Shown piece after piece: positions 54,241-64,000 of a stretch of DNA of 64,000 bases. How positions within the stretch are numbered: the first letter of the stretch is position 1; each line of letters starts with the position of its first letter. Location: assembly GCF_004217615.1 (NCBI RefSeq), contig NZ_SHLD01000001.1, positions 1,674,001 to 1,738,000 on the forward strand. The letters run 5' to 3'. The DNA is from Micromonospora kangleipakensis. Lineage in GTDB: Bacteria > Actinomycetota > Actinomycetes > Mycobacteriales > Micromonosporaceae. Position numbers and translations under genes: made by a program. The notes beneath the pieces are model-generated. The model was given only the letters and a program-made list of their open reading frames with translations, searched no databases and was not told the DNA's origin.

Positions 54241-55017
54241 ATGCGTGCTCGCCGTCTCATCGCCGCCGCCAGCGTCGCGGCCCTCGCTGTGCTCCCCCTC
54301 GCCGCCTGCGGACGGTCGGCGCCGGACGTCGCCGCGTACGTGGGTGACCGGACCTACCCGGTCGACCGGGTGGACGCCATCCACGACGAGGCCCAGGCGG
54401 CGTACGCGGAGGCGATGAAGGCCTCCGCCGCGCAGCAGGGGGCGACCCCCACGCCGGAGCAGCTGAAGCTGAACGTGGACCGGCAGGACATCCTCAACCT
54501 GCTGGTCGGCATCGACCTGGGCAAGCGGATCGCCACCGAGCGGAAGGTCCAGGTGGCGGACCAGCTCAGCGCCGAGCAGATCGGCCGGGAGCTGCGCGTG
54601 CCGAACACGGAGTACGCGAAGCTCGCCGCCGAGTGGTACGACCTCTACCTGGGCCTGGAGGCGGGGCTGCCGCCGGCCGAGCTGACCGACGACTCGCGCG
54701 GCGACCTCTACGACGCGCTGGTCAAGGCCGGCGTGGCCCCGGCCGGTTGGTCCGCCGACGAGCAGCGCCAGCAGTTCGAGCAGGCGCCGTTCACCCGCCA
54801 GGTCTCCGCGGTGAGCGAGGCGCTCCAGGACGAGGTCGAGGAGCTCGACGTCACGGTCAACCCGCGCTTCGCGGCGCTGGAGATCCCGGCGCTGCTGCAG
54901 ACCCAGAACGGCCTCCAGCAGTACGACCTGCCCTACGTCGACGGCAACGGCCAGGTGACCGACATCTCCACCCCGGAGCCGGTGGCCACCGAGGCGACCG
55001 AGCAGGCTGCCTCCTGA
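54241..55017 (+). CDS. SurA N-terminal domain-like lipoprotein (258 aa)
   Basis: Lipobox PLAACGR at residues 18-24, so a lipoprotein at the outer face of the membrane. The body is helical: VDRVDAIHDEAQAAYAEAM, LNVDRQDILNLLVGIDLGKRIA, QLSAEQIGRELRVPNTEYAK, with the layout of SurA/PrsA N-terminal chaperone domains but no rotamase domain. ATG at 54241, 7 nt after GAGAGT. It lies 89 bp after mfd and 2 bp before the mazG start, so it is probably in the mazG operon. Likely an extracytoplasmic chaperone; client unknown. Confidence 0.78.
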   Translation: MRARRLIAAASVAALAVLPLAACGRSAPDVAAYVGDRTYPVDRVDAIHDEAQAAYAEAMKASAAQQGATPTPEQLKLNVDRQDILNLLVGIDLGKRIATERKVQVADQLSAEQIGRELRVPNTEYAKLAAEWYDLYLGLEAGLPPAELTDDSRGDLYDALVKAGVAPAGWSADEQRQQFEQAPFTRQVSAVSEALQDEVEELDVTVNPRFAALEIPALLQTQNGLQQYDLPYVDGNGQVTDISTPEPVATEATEQAAS

Positions 55018-55019
55018 GC

Positions 55020-56012
55020 ATGTCCGCGCGGATCGTCCTGCTGGTCACCTCGCCCCGGCTGCCGGCCGGCCTGCTGACCGCGGCCGCCTGGGACGTCGTA
55101 CGGTCCGCTCCGGTGCTGGCGGGCGCGGAGAGCGCGCTGACGGCGGCGGTCCGCTCGGCGGGCGCCGAGGTCACTGTGGTCGACGGCGGCGCGACCCAGG
55201 CGTTGCTGGACGCGATGGCCGCCCGCGGCACGGCGGTCTGGCTGGCCGGCCCGGCCGGCGACGAGGCGCTGGCCCGGGAGCTGGGACTGCGGCTGGCCCG
55301 GTCGCCCGGCCTGGCCGAGCTGGAGCTGATGTACGGCTCGTGGGATCCGCCGGGCGCGCGGCTGCTGGACGCGGTCGAGGTGATGGACCGGCTGGCCTCG
55401 CCGGGTGGTGACCCGTGGAAGCTCGCGCAGACCCACCGCAGCCTCGCCGGTTTCCTGCTGGAGGAGTGTTACGAGGCGTACGACGCGATCAGCGCGGACG
55501 ACACCGACGCCCTCCGCGAGGAGTTGGGCGACGTGTTGCTCCAGGTGTTGCTGCACGCCCGGCTCGCCGAGGATCTGCCCGAGGGCGAGCGGTGGAACGT
55601 CGACGACGTGGCCGGCGGGCTGGTCGACAAGATGGTCCGCCGCAACCCGCACGTCTTCTCTGGCGCGCAGACGGGCTCGCTGGAGGAGATCGAGGCCAAC
55701 TGGGAGCGGATCAAGCGTGCCGAGAAGGCCCGCGAGTCGGTGCTGGACGGCATCGCGCTGAGCCAGCCCGCCCTCGCCCTGGCCGCCAAGATCCTCGATC
55801 GCGCCGCCCGGGTCGGCCTCGCCGTCCCGCCACCCCTCGCTGACTCCCAGGTCGACCCGGAGGCCAGACTCGGCGCCAGCCTCCTCTCCACCGTCGCGGC
55901 GGCGCGGCGGGCGGACATCGACCCCGAGGCCGCCCTCCGCCGCACCACCCTCGCCTACGCCGAAGCCGTCCGCGCCGCCGAACGCGAGGCCCGCACCAAC
56001 CCACCCAGTTGA
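55020..56012 (+). CDS. mazG: Nucleoside triphosphate pyrophosphohydrolase (330 aa)
   Basis: Cleaves non-canonical NTPs to NMP and pyrophosphate. N-terminal domain of about 110 residues (MSARIVLLVTSPRLPAGLL..., SWDPPGARLLDAVEVMDRL), then the MazG domain: DPWKLAQTHRSLAGFLLEEC with EExxE (EECYE), and ALREELGDVLLQVLLHARLAED with ExxD (EELGD), then FSGAQTGSLEEIEANWERIKRAEK. A long helical C-terminal part completes it. ATG 2 bp after the SurA-like stop. The TGA lies in the left arm of palindrome B2. In M. tuberculosis mfd and mazG are also neighbours, followed by eno; here five other genes separate them. Confidence 0.94.
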   Translation: MSARIVLLVTSPRLPAGLLTAAAWDVVRSAPVLAGAESALTAAVRSAGAEVTVVDGGATQALLDAMAARGTAVWLAGPAGDEALARELGLRLARSPGLAELELMYGSWDPPGARLLDAVEVMDRLASPGGDPWKLAQTHRSLAGFLLEECYEAYDAISADDTDALREELGDVLLQVLLHARLAEDLPEGERWNVDDVAGGLVDKMVRRNPHVFSGAQTGSLEEIEANWERIKRAEKARESVLDGIALSQPALALAAKILDRAARVGLAVPPPLADSQVDPEARLGASLLSTVAAARRADIDPEAALRRTTLAYAEAVRAAEREARTNPPS

Positions 56013-56067
56013 CCATGAAGTTGTTGTCGTCCGGCACGGCGTGTCGTGACAACAACGTCATGATCAG
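56008..56067. repeat. Intergenic palindrome, family B copy 2
   Basis: 19-nt arms (TGACCATGAAGTTGTTGTC at 56010-56028; complement at 56048-56066) with two mismatches; loop carries CGGCGTGTCG like copy 1. The left arm supplies the mazG stop (TGA 56010-56012). It lies between mazG and the DUF885 gene, both on the plus strand. Confidence 0.85.
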
Positions 56068-56110
56068 CTGAGGGAGGGCCAACGTCGGGGTCGGTCGGTA
56101 GGGTCGGGGG

Positions 56111-57730
56111 ATGGAGTCGTTCGTGCCGCTCGCTGAGCGGATCGTCGAAGCATTGCTGGAGAGCCGGCCGGGGCTGGCCACGTCGGCCGGGGACCACCGG
56201 TACGACGACCGGCTGCCCGACCTCTCCGCGGACGCGGTCGCGGCGGACCAGGGGATGCTCAAGGAGGCCGCCGACGCGCTCTCCGAGATCGACCCGGACT
56301 CGCTCGACGTCGAGGAGGGCGTCGACCACGCGCTGCTGAGCAGCCTTGTCGACCGGGCGCTGTTCGAGTCGACGGAGATCCGCGCGCACGAGTGGGACCC
56401 GCTGCGGCACAACCCGGGTCCGCTGCTGCACGCGCTGCTCGCCCGCCCGTACGCGCCCGTCGGGGAGCGGCTGACCCACCTGGCCGGGCGGCTGTCGGAC
56501 GTACCGGACGCCCTGGCGACCGCGCGCGCCACGCTGCGCGACATGCCGCGGATCCACGCCGAGACGGCGGTCGGGCAGTTCACCGGCACGGCGGCGCTGA
56601 TCCGCGACGGGGTGCCCCGGCTGCTGGCCGAGGCGCCGGGGCTGCACGGCCGGATCGAGCCGGTCGCGATCGACGCGATCGCCGCGCTGGAAGAGTTCGT
56701 GGCCTGGCTGCGAATGGGCCTGGCCGCCGACTCCGGGCCGGGGCGCGACCCGCGGCTGGGCCGGCGGCGCTGGGAGGCGCGGCTCTGGCACACCCTCGAC
56801 ACCGAGCTGGGCGCCGCCGAGGTGCAGCGCCGGGCCTGGGCCAACCTGGAGCGGGTCACCGCGGAGATCCGCGAGGCGGCCGTCGAGCTGGTCGGTGGCC
56901 CGGCCGACGACGGGACGGTACGCCGCGCGCTGGACCTGCTCGCCGCCGAGCATCCGGACGACAACTCCATCGTGGATCTGGCCTCGGTCACCCTGGACGA
57001 GGCGAGCGACTTCGTCCGCGCGCACGACCTGATCACCCTGGTCGAGGACCCGTGCGTGATCCAGGAGATGCCGGAGTTCGCCCGGGGCGTCGCGGTGGCG
57101 TACTGCGACTCGCCGGGCCCGCTGGAGACGGCCGAGCTGCCGACCTTCTACTGCATCGCGCCCACCCCGGCGGACTGGCCGGCGCACCGGGTCGAGTCGT
57201 TCTACCGCGAGTACAACGACCACATGATCCGCAACCTGACCGTGCACGAGGCGATGCCCGGCCACTTCCTCCAGCTCGCCCACGCCCGCCGGTACGCCGG
57301 CCCCACCCGGGTCCGCGCGCTGACCGAGTCCGGCGTGTTCGTCGAGGGCTGGGCGGTCTACACCGAGGAGCTGATGGCCGGCCTCGGCTTCGGCGGCCTG
57401 CCGGTGCGGTTGCAGCAGCTCAAGATGCAGCTCCGGATGACCATCAACGCCCTGCTCGACCAGCTCGTGCACTGCGAGGAGCTGCCCGAGTCGGAGGCGA
57501 TGGCGCTGATGACCGGGCGCGGCTTCCAGGAGGAGGGCGAGGCGGCCGGCAAGTGGCGCCGGGCGCTGCTCACCTCCACCCAGCTCTCCACCTACTTCGT
57601 CGGCTACAGCGAGATGGCCGACATCGCCCGGTCCCGGCCGGACGGGGTGCCGGTGCGCGAGTGGCACGACGCGATGCTGGCGCACGACTGCCCGCCGCCC
57701 CGGCACCTGCGCACCCTGCTCGGTGTCTGA
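56111..57730 (+). CDS. DUF885 zinc-metallopeptidase-like protein (539 aa)
   Basis: Contains LTVHEAMPGHFLQLAHARRYAG, where HExxxGH matches the HEAxPGH motif of the DUF885 family (thermolysin-like gluzincin fold), and later GVFVEGWAVYTEELMAGLGF with the downstream Glu ligand. N-terminal helices (ALLEYRPG-like LLESRPGLATSAGDHRYDDRLPDLS) match family openings. No signal peptide, so cytosolic. Probably a peptidase, but substrates are not established. ATG at 56111 with TAGGGT 6 nt upstream (leaderless type). Positioned between mazG and nudC. Confidence 0.88.
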   Translation: MESFVPLAERIVEALLESRPGLATSAGDHRYDDRLPDLSADAVAADQGMLKEAADALSEIDPDSLDVEEGVDHALLSSLVDRALFESTEIRAHEWDPLRHNPGPLLHALLARPYAPVGERLTHLAGRLSDVPDALATARATLRDMPRIHAETAVGQFTGTAALIRDGVPRLLAEAPGLHGRIEPVAIDAIAALEEFVAWLRMGLAADSGPGRDPRLGRRRWEARLWHTLDTELGAAEVQRRAWANLERVTAEIREAAVELVGGPADDGTVRRALDLLAAEHPDDNSIVDLASVTLDEASDFVRAHDLITLVEDPCVIQEMPEFARGVAVAYCDSPGPLETAELPTFYCIAPTPADWPAHRVESFYREYNDHMIRNLTVHEAMPGHFLQLAHARRYAGPTRVRALTESGVFVEGWAVYTEELMAGLGFGGLPVRLQQLKMQLRMTINALLDQLVHCEELPESEAMALMTGRGFQEEGEAAGKWRRALLTSTQLSTYFVGYSEMADIARSRPDGVPVREWHDAMLAHDCPPPRHLRTLLGV

Positions 57731-57799
57731 GCCGCCGGAGCACCTGCAGGCGCTGCCCTTCACCTGGCCTCGGCCTGAGGCCCCGGGCGCCGCGCCGGC

Positions 57800-58648
57800 T
57801 CAGCGCCGCGCGGCGGTCACCGTCGCGTCGATCAGCCAGCGGGAGATCGAGTACGCCGGCGGCAGCTCCGCCGGCAGCGCGTCCAGCGGGAACCAGCGCG
57901 CCTGCACCAGCTCCCGCCCGTCGACCACCGGCTCGGCCGTGGGGTCGGCGGCGGTGGCGGTGAAGCCGGCCAGCAGCGTCCCCGGCCCGGACATCGCCCA
58001 GGGCTGGCTGCCGAAGTAGGTGACCCGGCCGACGGCCAGCCCGACCTCCTCGGCCACCTCCCGGTGCACCGCCGCCTCCAGCGACTCGCCCGCCTCGAGG
58101 AAGCCGGCGACCAGCGCCCAGAGCTCCGTCGGCCCGTACGCGTGCCGGACGAGCAGCAGCTCGTCGGTGCCGCCGGCCGGGCCGGGGCGGGTGATCGCGG
58201 TGAGCACGGCGGCGGAGAGCCCCATCGGGACGTACAGCTCGCAGCCGGGGCAGCGGCGGGCCGTCTCGCCGGGCACGTCGGCCAGTTCCGCCCGGCAGGC
58301 GCCGCACCAGCGGTGGGTACGCCGCCAGGTGAGCACCGCCAGCGCCCGACCGGCGAGCGTGGCGAGCGGTTCGGGCAGCTCGGCGGCGAGCGCGCGCCAG
58401 CTGCGCCAGCGCCCTCCGTCGTTCTCGCCCGGGATCACCTCGGCGCCCCAGGCGGGTAACCCGTCGAGCGTGCCCAGTGGCACCCAGCGGGTCTCCGGCG
58501 GCAGGTCGGCGACCCGGGGGAAGCCCCCGTCCGGCGCGGTCAACAGCCGGCGGCCGGCCACCGGCAGGGCCAGATCGTCGGGGGCGGGCGGGACGGTGGC
58601 GTCCGATCCCGGCAGGAAGCCTGCGCGTACGGGCTGGGGGACCGACAT
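57800..58648 (-). CDS. nudC: NAD(+)/NADH diphosphatase NudC (282 aa)
   Basis: Hydrolyses NADH to NMNH and AMP, and decaps NAD-capped RNA in some bacteria. Zinc ribbon with two CxxC pairs (CGACRAEL and RRCPGCELY), Nudix box GFLEAGESLEAAVHREVAEEVGL (read as GxE...REVxEExG), and the NudC-specific FGSQPWAMSGPGTLLAGF, close to SQPWPFPxSLM. The ATG at 58648 lies 7 nt after TAGGGT. Converges with DUF885; a weak GGCCTC/GAGGCC hairpin lies between them at 57766-57782. Confidence 0.94.
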   Translation of the reverse strand: MSVPQPVRAGFLPGSDATVPPAPDDLALPVAGRRLLTAPDGGFPRVADLPPETRWVPLGTLDGLPAWGAEVIPGENDGGRWRSWRALAAELPEPLATLAGRALAVLTWRRTHRWCGACRAELADVPGETARRCPGCELYVPMGLSAAVLTAITRPGPAGGTDELLLVRHAYGPTELWALVAGFLEAGESLEAAVHREVAEEVGLAVGRVTYFGSQPWAMSGPGTLLAGFTATAADPTAEPVVDGRELVQARWFPLDALPAELPPAYSISRWLIDATVTAARR

Positions 58649-58885
58649 CCGTACGACCCTAACGGGTGGCGGTTCTCGGTGGTGGACGTGGCGATGGAGA
58701 CCGATCAGGTCCACCGGTCGCGGCCCTCCCGCTTCGCGCGGAGCGCGTTTCGATGAACCGGCCGTTCCCGGCCGAGGGCCGGCCTAGCATCGGGTGAAGT
58801 CGACCCTCCCCGTGCTGGCCTGCGGCGACACGGCGCGCGCGGCTCGGTCGTCCGCACCCACCGCTGTGACCAGGAAGGTAGCGGC

Positions 58886-59707
58886 ATGAGCTTCATCACG
58901 ACCAGGGACGGCACGGACATCTACTACAAGGACTGGGGTGAGGGTCCGGTCGTCACCTTCTCCCACGGCTGGCCGCTCAGCGCGGACGCCTGGGACGGGC
59001 AGATGCTCTTCCTGGCGCAGAACGGCTTCCGGGTGGTCGCCCACGACCGTCGCGGCCACGGCCGGTCCAGCCAGGCCGGCACCCGAAACGACATGGACGG
59101 GTACGCCGACGACCTCGCCGCGGTCATCGAGGCGCTCGACCTGCGGGACGCGACGCTGATCGGCCACTCGACCGGCGGCGGCGAGGTGGCCCGCTACGTC
59201 GGCCGGCACGGCACCGGCCGGGTCGCCAAGGCGGTGCTCATCTCGGCCGTACCGCCGATCATGGTGCAGACCCCGGACAACCCGGAGGGCCTCCCGATCA
59301 GCGTGTTCGACGAGCTGCGCGCGAACCTGGTCAAGGACCGGTCGCAGTTCTACCAGGACCTGGCGCAGATGTTCTACGGCGCCAACCGGCCCGGCGCGAA
59401 GGTCTCGAAGGGGATCCTCGACCAGTTCTGGCTGTGGAGCATGCAGGCCGGGCTGTGGAACGCGTACGAGAGCATCAAGGCGTTCTCGGAGACGGACTTC
59501 CGGGACGACCTCGCCAAGTTCGACGTCCCCACGCTCGTGCTGCACGGCGAAGACGACCAGATCGTCCCGGTGAAGGACTCGGCGCGGAAGACCGCCCAGC
59601 TCGTCCGGAACGCGCAGGACATCTACTACCCGGGCGCGCCGCACGGCATCACTTCGACCCACCAGGATCAGGTCAACAAGGATCTGCTCGCGTTCCTGCT
59701 GAGCTGA
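58886..59707 (+). CDS. Alpha/beta hydrolase, non-heme chloroperoxidase-like (273 aa)
   Basis: Alpha/beta-hydrolase fold enzyme. Visible: [17 protein letters not shown] (oxyanion), [50 protein letters not shown] with nucleophile Ser in [22 protein letters not shown] (acid Asp), and [23 protein letters not shown] with catalytic His. The RGHGRS and [12 protein letters not shown] motifs are those of cofactor-free haloperoxidase/perhydrolase-like esterases. AGGAAGG precedes the ATG. Upstream 58649-58885 is its promoter region with no other gene. Confidence 0.93.
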   Translation: MSFITTRDGTDIYYKDWGEGPVVTFSHGWPLSADAWDGQMLFLAQNGFRVVAHDRRGHGRSSQAGTRNDMDGYADDLAAVIEALDLRDATLIGHSTGGGEVARYVGRHGTGRVAKAVLISAVPPIMVQTPDNPEGLPISVFDELRANLVKDRSQFYQDLAQMFYGANRPGAKVSKGILDQFWLWSMQAGLWNAYESIKAFSETDFRDDLAKFDVPTLVLHGEDDQIVPVKDSARKTAQLVRNAQDIYYPGAPHGITSTHQDQVNKDLLAFLLS

Positions 59708-59727
59708 TCGCATCCCGGGCCGACGAC

Positions 59728-60117
59728 GTGCGGTTCCGGCCGCGGCCCCCGGCACCGGCAGCCCCGGACCGTCGGGTGACGGCGTTCGAGATCTTCTTCG
59801 ATCTGGTCTTCGTCTTCGCGCTCACGCGGATCATGGCGTTGATCGGGCAGCCGCCGGGCCCGGTGGGCCTGGCGCGGGGGACTGCTCCTGCTGGTGCTGC
59901 TCTCGTTCGCCTGGTCGTCGTACGCCTGGTTGGGCAACCAGACGCCGGCCGACGTCGGTCTGGTCCGCCTCGGGGTCCTGGTCATGGCGGCGCTCCTCGT
60001 CGCCGCCCCGGTCCTGGTCGTCCGGGCCGGGCCGGGACGGGCCGCTGCTCCTCGCCCTGGCCTACGTCCTGCTCCGCGTGGTCCACCTGCTGCTGTACCA
60101 CTGGGTGGCGGCAGAGG

Positions 60118-60120
<3 letters not shown>
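59728..60120 (+). pseudogene. Frameshifted, truncated LtrA-like membrane protein gene
   Basis: Low-temperature-requirement-A-like sequence broken into three frames: TAFEIFFDLVFVFALTRIMA (frame 1, LtrA signature), then from about 59880 LLLVLLSFAWSSYAWLGNQ and VRLGVLVMAALLVAAPVL (frame 2), then from about 60040 LLLALAYVLLRVVHLLLYHW (frame 3). At least two frameshifts, and the rest of a usual 350-400-residue protein is missing, being replaced by the convergent gene that ends at 60118. A sequencing error could explain one shift but not the missing C-terminus. Confidence 0.75.
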
Positions 60121-62338
<2,218 letters not shown>

Positions 62339-62367
62339 GCGCGTAGCTCCGGGGGAGGGGTGTGACG

Positions 62368-63003
62368 ATGCAGCAGCGCCGCACACCGGGTGGTCAGCGT
62401 CCCGTCCGCCGGCCGGGTCAGGCCGGCCGGACGGGCGGGCCTCGAGCCCGGTCGTCGGCCCGCGAGGGTGGCGTCCGCGCCGAGCCGCGCGGCGCCGCCG
62501 GCCGGTCGCCCGGCGCGGCCCGGGGCGCCGAGGGCGTACGCTCCGCGAGCCGGCCCGCCGCCCGGCGGACGGCTGCCGGCGGCAGCGTCAAGCGGCTCTC
62601 CGCACCCCACCCCCGGCGCTTCACCGGGCGGGCCACCGTGCTCTTCGCGGTGCTGATCGCGCTCGCCCTGGCGTACACCTATCCGGTCCGGGTCTACCTG
62701 GACCAGCAGGCCGACATCGAGCGGATGGAGGCGTCCCAGGCCGATCAGCGCCGGGTGATCGAGGAGCTCTCCGCCGAGGCGGCCAAGTGGCAGGACCCGG
62801 CGTACATCGAGACGCAGGCCCGGGAGCGGTTCTTCATGGGCAAGCCGGGGGAGACGCTGCTGGTGGTGCTCTCCGACCCGGAGGGCGCCGCCAAGGACGC
62901 CGGCAAGGGCGCGAAGCCGGGGCCGCCCAAGCCGCCCGATCCCTGGTACGACACGCTGTGGTCGAGCGTGCAGGCGGCCAACGCCGAGCGCCCCGACAAG
63001 TGA
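62368..63003 (+). CDS. FtsB/DivIC family septum-formation protein (211 aa)
   Basis: Cytoplasmic basic Pro/Arg/Gly-rich N-terminus (residues 1-80), one membrane helix (TVLFAVLIALALAYTYPVRVYL), then a short coiled coil (QQADIERMEASQADQRRVIEELSAEAAKW) and DPAYIETQARERFFMGKPGET, the signature of the DivIC/FtsB family that links early and late divisome proteins. GGGGAGGGG lies before the start; ATG 62368 has better spacing than GTG 62362. It corresponds in position to Rv1024 after eno in M. tuberculosis. Confidence 0.92.
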   Translation: MQQRRTPGGQRPVRRPGQAGRTGGPRARSSAREGGVRAEPRGAAGRSPGAARGAEGVRSASRPAARRTAAGGSVKRLSAPHPRRFTGRATVLFAVLIALALAYTYPVRVYLDQQADIERMEASQADQRRVIEELSAEAAKWQDPAYIETQARERFFMGKPGETLLVVLSDPEGAAKDAGKGAKPGPPKPPDPWYDTLWSSVQAANAERPDK

Positions 63004-63028
63004 GCACCACCTGAGCACCGAACGAGAG

Positions 63029-63595
63029 ATGGGCACCGTGACTGTCGTACCACCGCAGGACCCGGCGGCGGGTTCCGTACCCCCGCCGGAGCGCCAACCG
63101 GCCACCGAGGCCGACCTGGCCGCGGTGGCCGCGCAGCTCGGACGCCCGACCCGGGGCACCCGGGCGGTGGCCCACCGCTGCCCCTGCGGCCTGCCCGACG
63201 TGGTGGAGACGACGCCCCGGCTGGCCGACGGCACGCCCTTCCCGACGCTGTTCTATCTGACCTGCCCGCGGGCGACCGCGGCGTGCAGCCGGCTGGAGTC
63301 GGCCGGGCTGATGAAGGAGATGGCCGACCGGCTGGCCACCGACCCGGAGCTGGCCGCCCGCTACCGGGCGGCGCACGAGGACTACCTGACCCGGCGGGAG
63401 GCGATCGGCGAGGTGCCGGAGATCGCCGGCATCTCGGCGGGCGGCATGCCCGGCCGGGTGAAGTGCCTGCACGTGCACCTGGGACACGCGCTCGGCGCCG
63501 GGCCGGGGGTCAACCCGTTCGGGGACGAGACCCTCGCGCTGGTGGAGAAGTGGTGGGCCGCCGGCCCGTGCGTGGACGTCCCGGCGCAAGAGTGA
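63029..63595 (+). CDS. DUF501 family protein (188 aa)
   Basis: Conserved actinobacterial protein found after eno and the DivIC-like gene. Visible: AVAHRCPCGLPDVVETTPRL, TLFYLTCPRATAACSRLESAGLM, CLHVHLGHALGAGPGVNPFGDE, with three Cys clusters and His that could bind metal. No biochemical role is established. Its TGA overlaps the next gene's GTG by 4 nt (GTGA), so the two are translated together. Confidence 0.93.
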   Translation: MGTVTVVPPQDPAAGSVPPPERQPATEADLAAVAAQLGRPTRGTRAVAHRCPCGLPDVVETTPRLADGTPFPTLFYLTCPRATAACSRLESAGLMKEMADRLATDPELAARYRAAHEDYLTRREAIGEVPEIAGISAGGMPGRVKCLHVHLGHALGAGPGVNPFGDETLALVEKWWAAGPCVDVPAQE

Positions 63596-64000
63596 GCGGG
63601 GGCGAGATCGTCGTCCGCCGGGCCCGGACGGGTGACGTCCGCGGGATCCGGCGGCTGGTCGACACCTACACCGACGACCGGCGGCTGCTCAGCAAGGCCA
63701 CCGTCACCCTCTACGAGGACGTGCAGGAGTTCCGGGTCGCCGTGGCGCCCGACGGCACGGTGGTCGGCTGCGGCGCGCTGCACGTGATGTGGGAGGACCT
63801 GGCCGAGATCCGGACGGTGGCGGTCGACCCGGCCTGCCGCGGCAGGAAGATCGGCCACCGGATCGTCGGCGAGCTGATCGACGCGGCCCGGGAGCTGGGC
63901 GTGGCGCGGATCTTCGTGCTCACCTTCGAGACCAGCTTCTTCGGCTCGTTCGGCTTCCGGGAGATCGACGGCGCGCCGGTGCCGCAGCCGGTCTACGAGC
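63592..64000 (+). CDS. GNAT amino-acid N-acetyltransferase (ArgA-like), 3' end cut by window edge
   Basis: Starts with GTG overlapping the DUF501 stop. At least 136 codons are visible: EIVVRRARTGDVRGIRRLVD, RLLSKATVTLYEDVQEFRVA, EDLAEIRTVAVDPACRGRKI (CoA-binding Q/RxxGxG-like RGRKIG), RIFVLTFETSFFGSFGFREI and VPQPVYE. This matches the short single-domain N-acetylglutamate synthase of actinobacteria (Rv2747 type), the first arginine-pathway step. The C-terminus is outside the window. Confidence 0.85.
   Translation, partial: MSGGEIVVRRARTGDVRGIRRLVDTYTDDRRLLSKATVTLYEDVQEFRVAVAPDGTVVGCGALHVMWEDLAEIRTVAVDPACRGRKIGHRIVGELIDAARELGVARIFVLTFETSFFGSFGFREIDGAPVPQPVYE

Overview
This 64 kb window is chromosomal DNA of a very high-GC actinomycete. 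Strong G/C bias at third codon positions, many GTG starts, a type VII secretion remnant at the left edge, LppX/LprG-type lipoproteins, GTP-type PEP carboxykinase and an mfd-mazG-eno-DivIC-DUF501 block all fit Actinobacteria. Gene content and order point to Micromonosporaceae (a Micromonospora-like genus). That placement is inference; no rRNA or other marker is present to prove it.

Layout. 1-2712 (minus): three translationally coupled type VII secretion genes ending in a mycosin protease cut by the window edge. 2827-9819: a lone acyl-CoA carboxylase epsilon gene, a transmembrane Ser/Thr kinase, a secreted GH25 muramidase, an M50-like membrane protease, a ketopantoate-reductase-like enzyme and an ECF sigma factor with its membrane partner. 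9869-13092: propionyl-CoA carboxylase beta subunit divergent from biotin ligase, then a PH-domain membrane protein. 13165-19963: two tandem GtrA proteins, PEP carboxykinase, a membrane protein, a geranylgeranyl-reductase-type flavoenzyme and a cis-prenyltransferase. 20000-25696: trehalose-phosphatase, small regulators and membrane proteins, PhoH preceded by a possible leader ORF, and a secreted transglycosylase-like protein behind a CRP-type site. 25813-32424: rhomboid, ferredoxin-NADP-reductase-like enzyme, TetR regulator with visible operators, NAD-dependent epimerase, YdcZ-type transporter, GlpX and DUF4245. 32538-43511: tandem LppX lipoproteins, exonuclease VII (xseAB), a methionine aminopeptidase remnant, ispH, a large secreted subtilase, rmuC and a glycine-rich protein. 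43706-50243: PEP carboxylase, an ABC-2-like membrane protein, VOC and S66 proteins and a two-part cyclase-family protein. 50492-64000: mfd, SurA-like lipoprotein, mazG, then DUF885, nudC, alpha/beta hydrolase, a broken ltrA and a lipoprotein inserted before eno, divIC-like, DUF501 and a truncated N-acetyltransferase.

How the genes fit together. PEP carboxykinase, PEP carboxylase, GlpX and enolase put four PEP/gluconeogenesis-node enzymes in one window, with a propionyl-CoA carboxylase, its biotin ligase and an epsilon subunit feeding methylmalonyl-CoA. A second theme is the cell envelope: GH25, transglycosylase, S66, DivIC, cis-prenyltransferase, GtrA and lipoproteins.

Two genome-wide habits stand out. 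About two dozen genes have a -10-like hexamer (usually TANNNT) only 6-8 nt before the start codon, the signature of leaderless transcripts. Gene 3' ends carry long palindromes belonging to at least two repeated families (TTGATCAAGAGGTT... and TTGATCATGAAGTTGTTG...), several of which supply the neighbouring stop codon. I found no CRISPR array, transposase, phage module, rRNA or tRNA, and no obviously new defence or biosynthetic system. The repeated 3'-end palindromes, the two-part cyclase-family protein and the PhoH leader ORF are the least explained parts.
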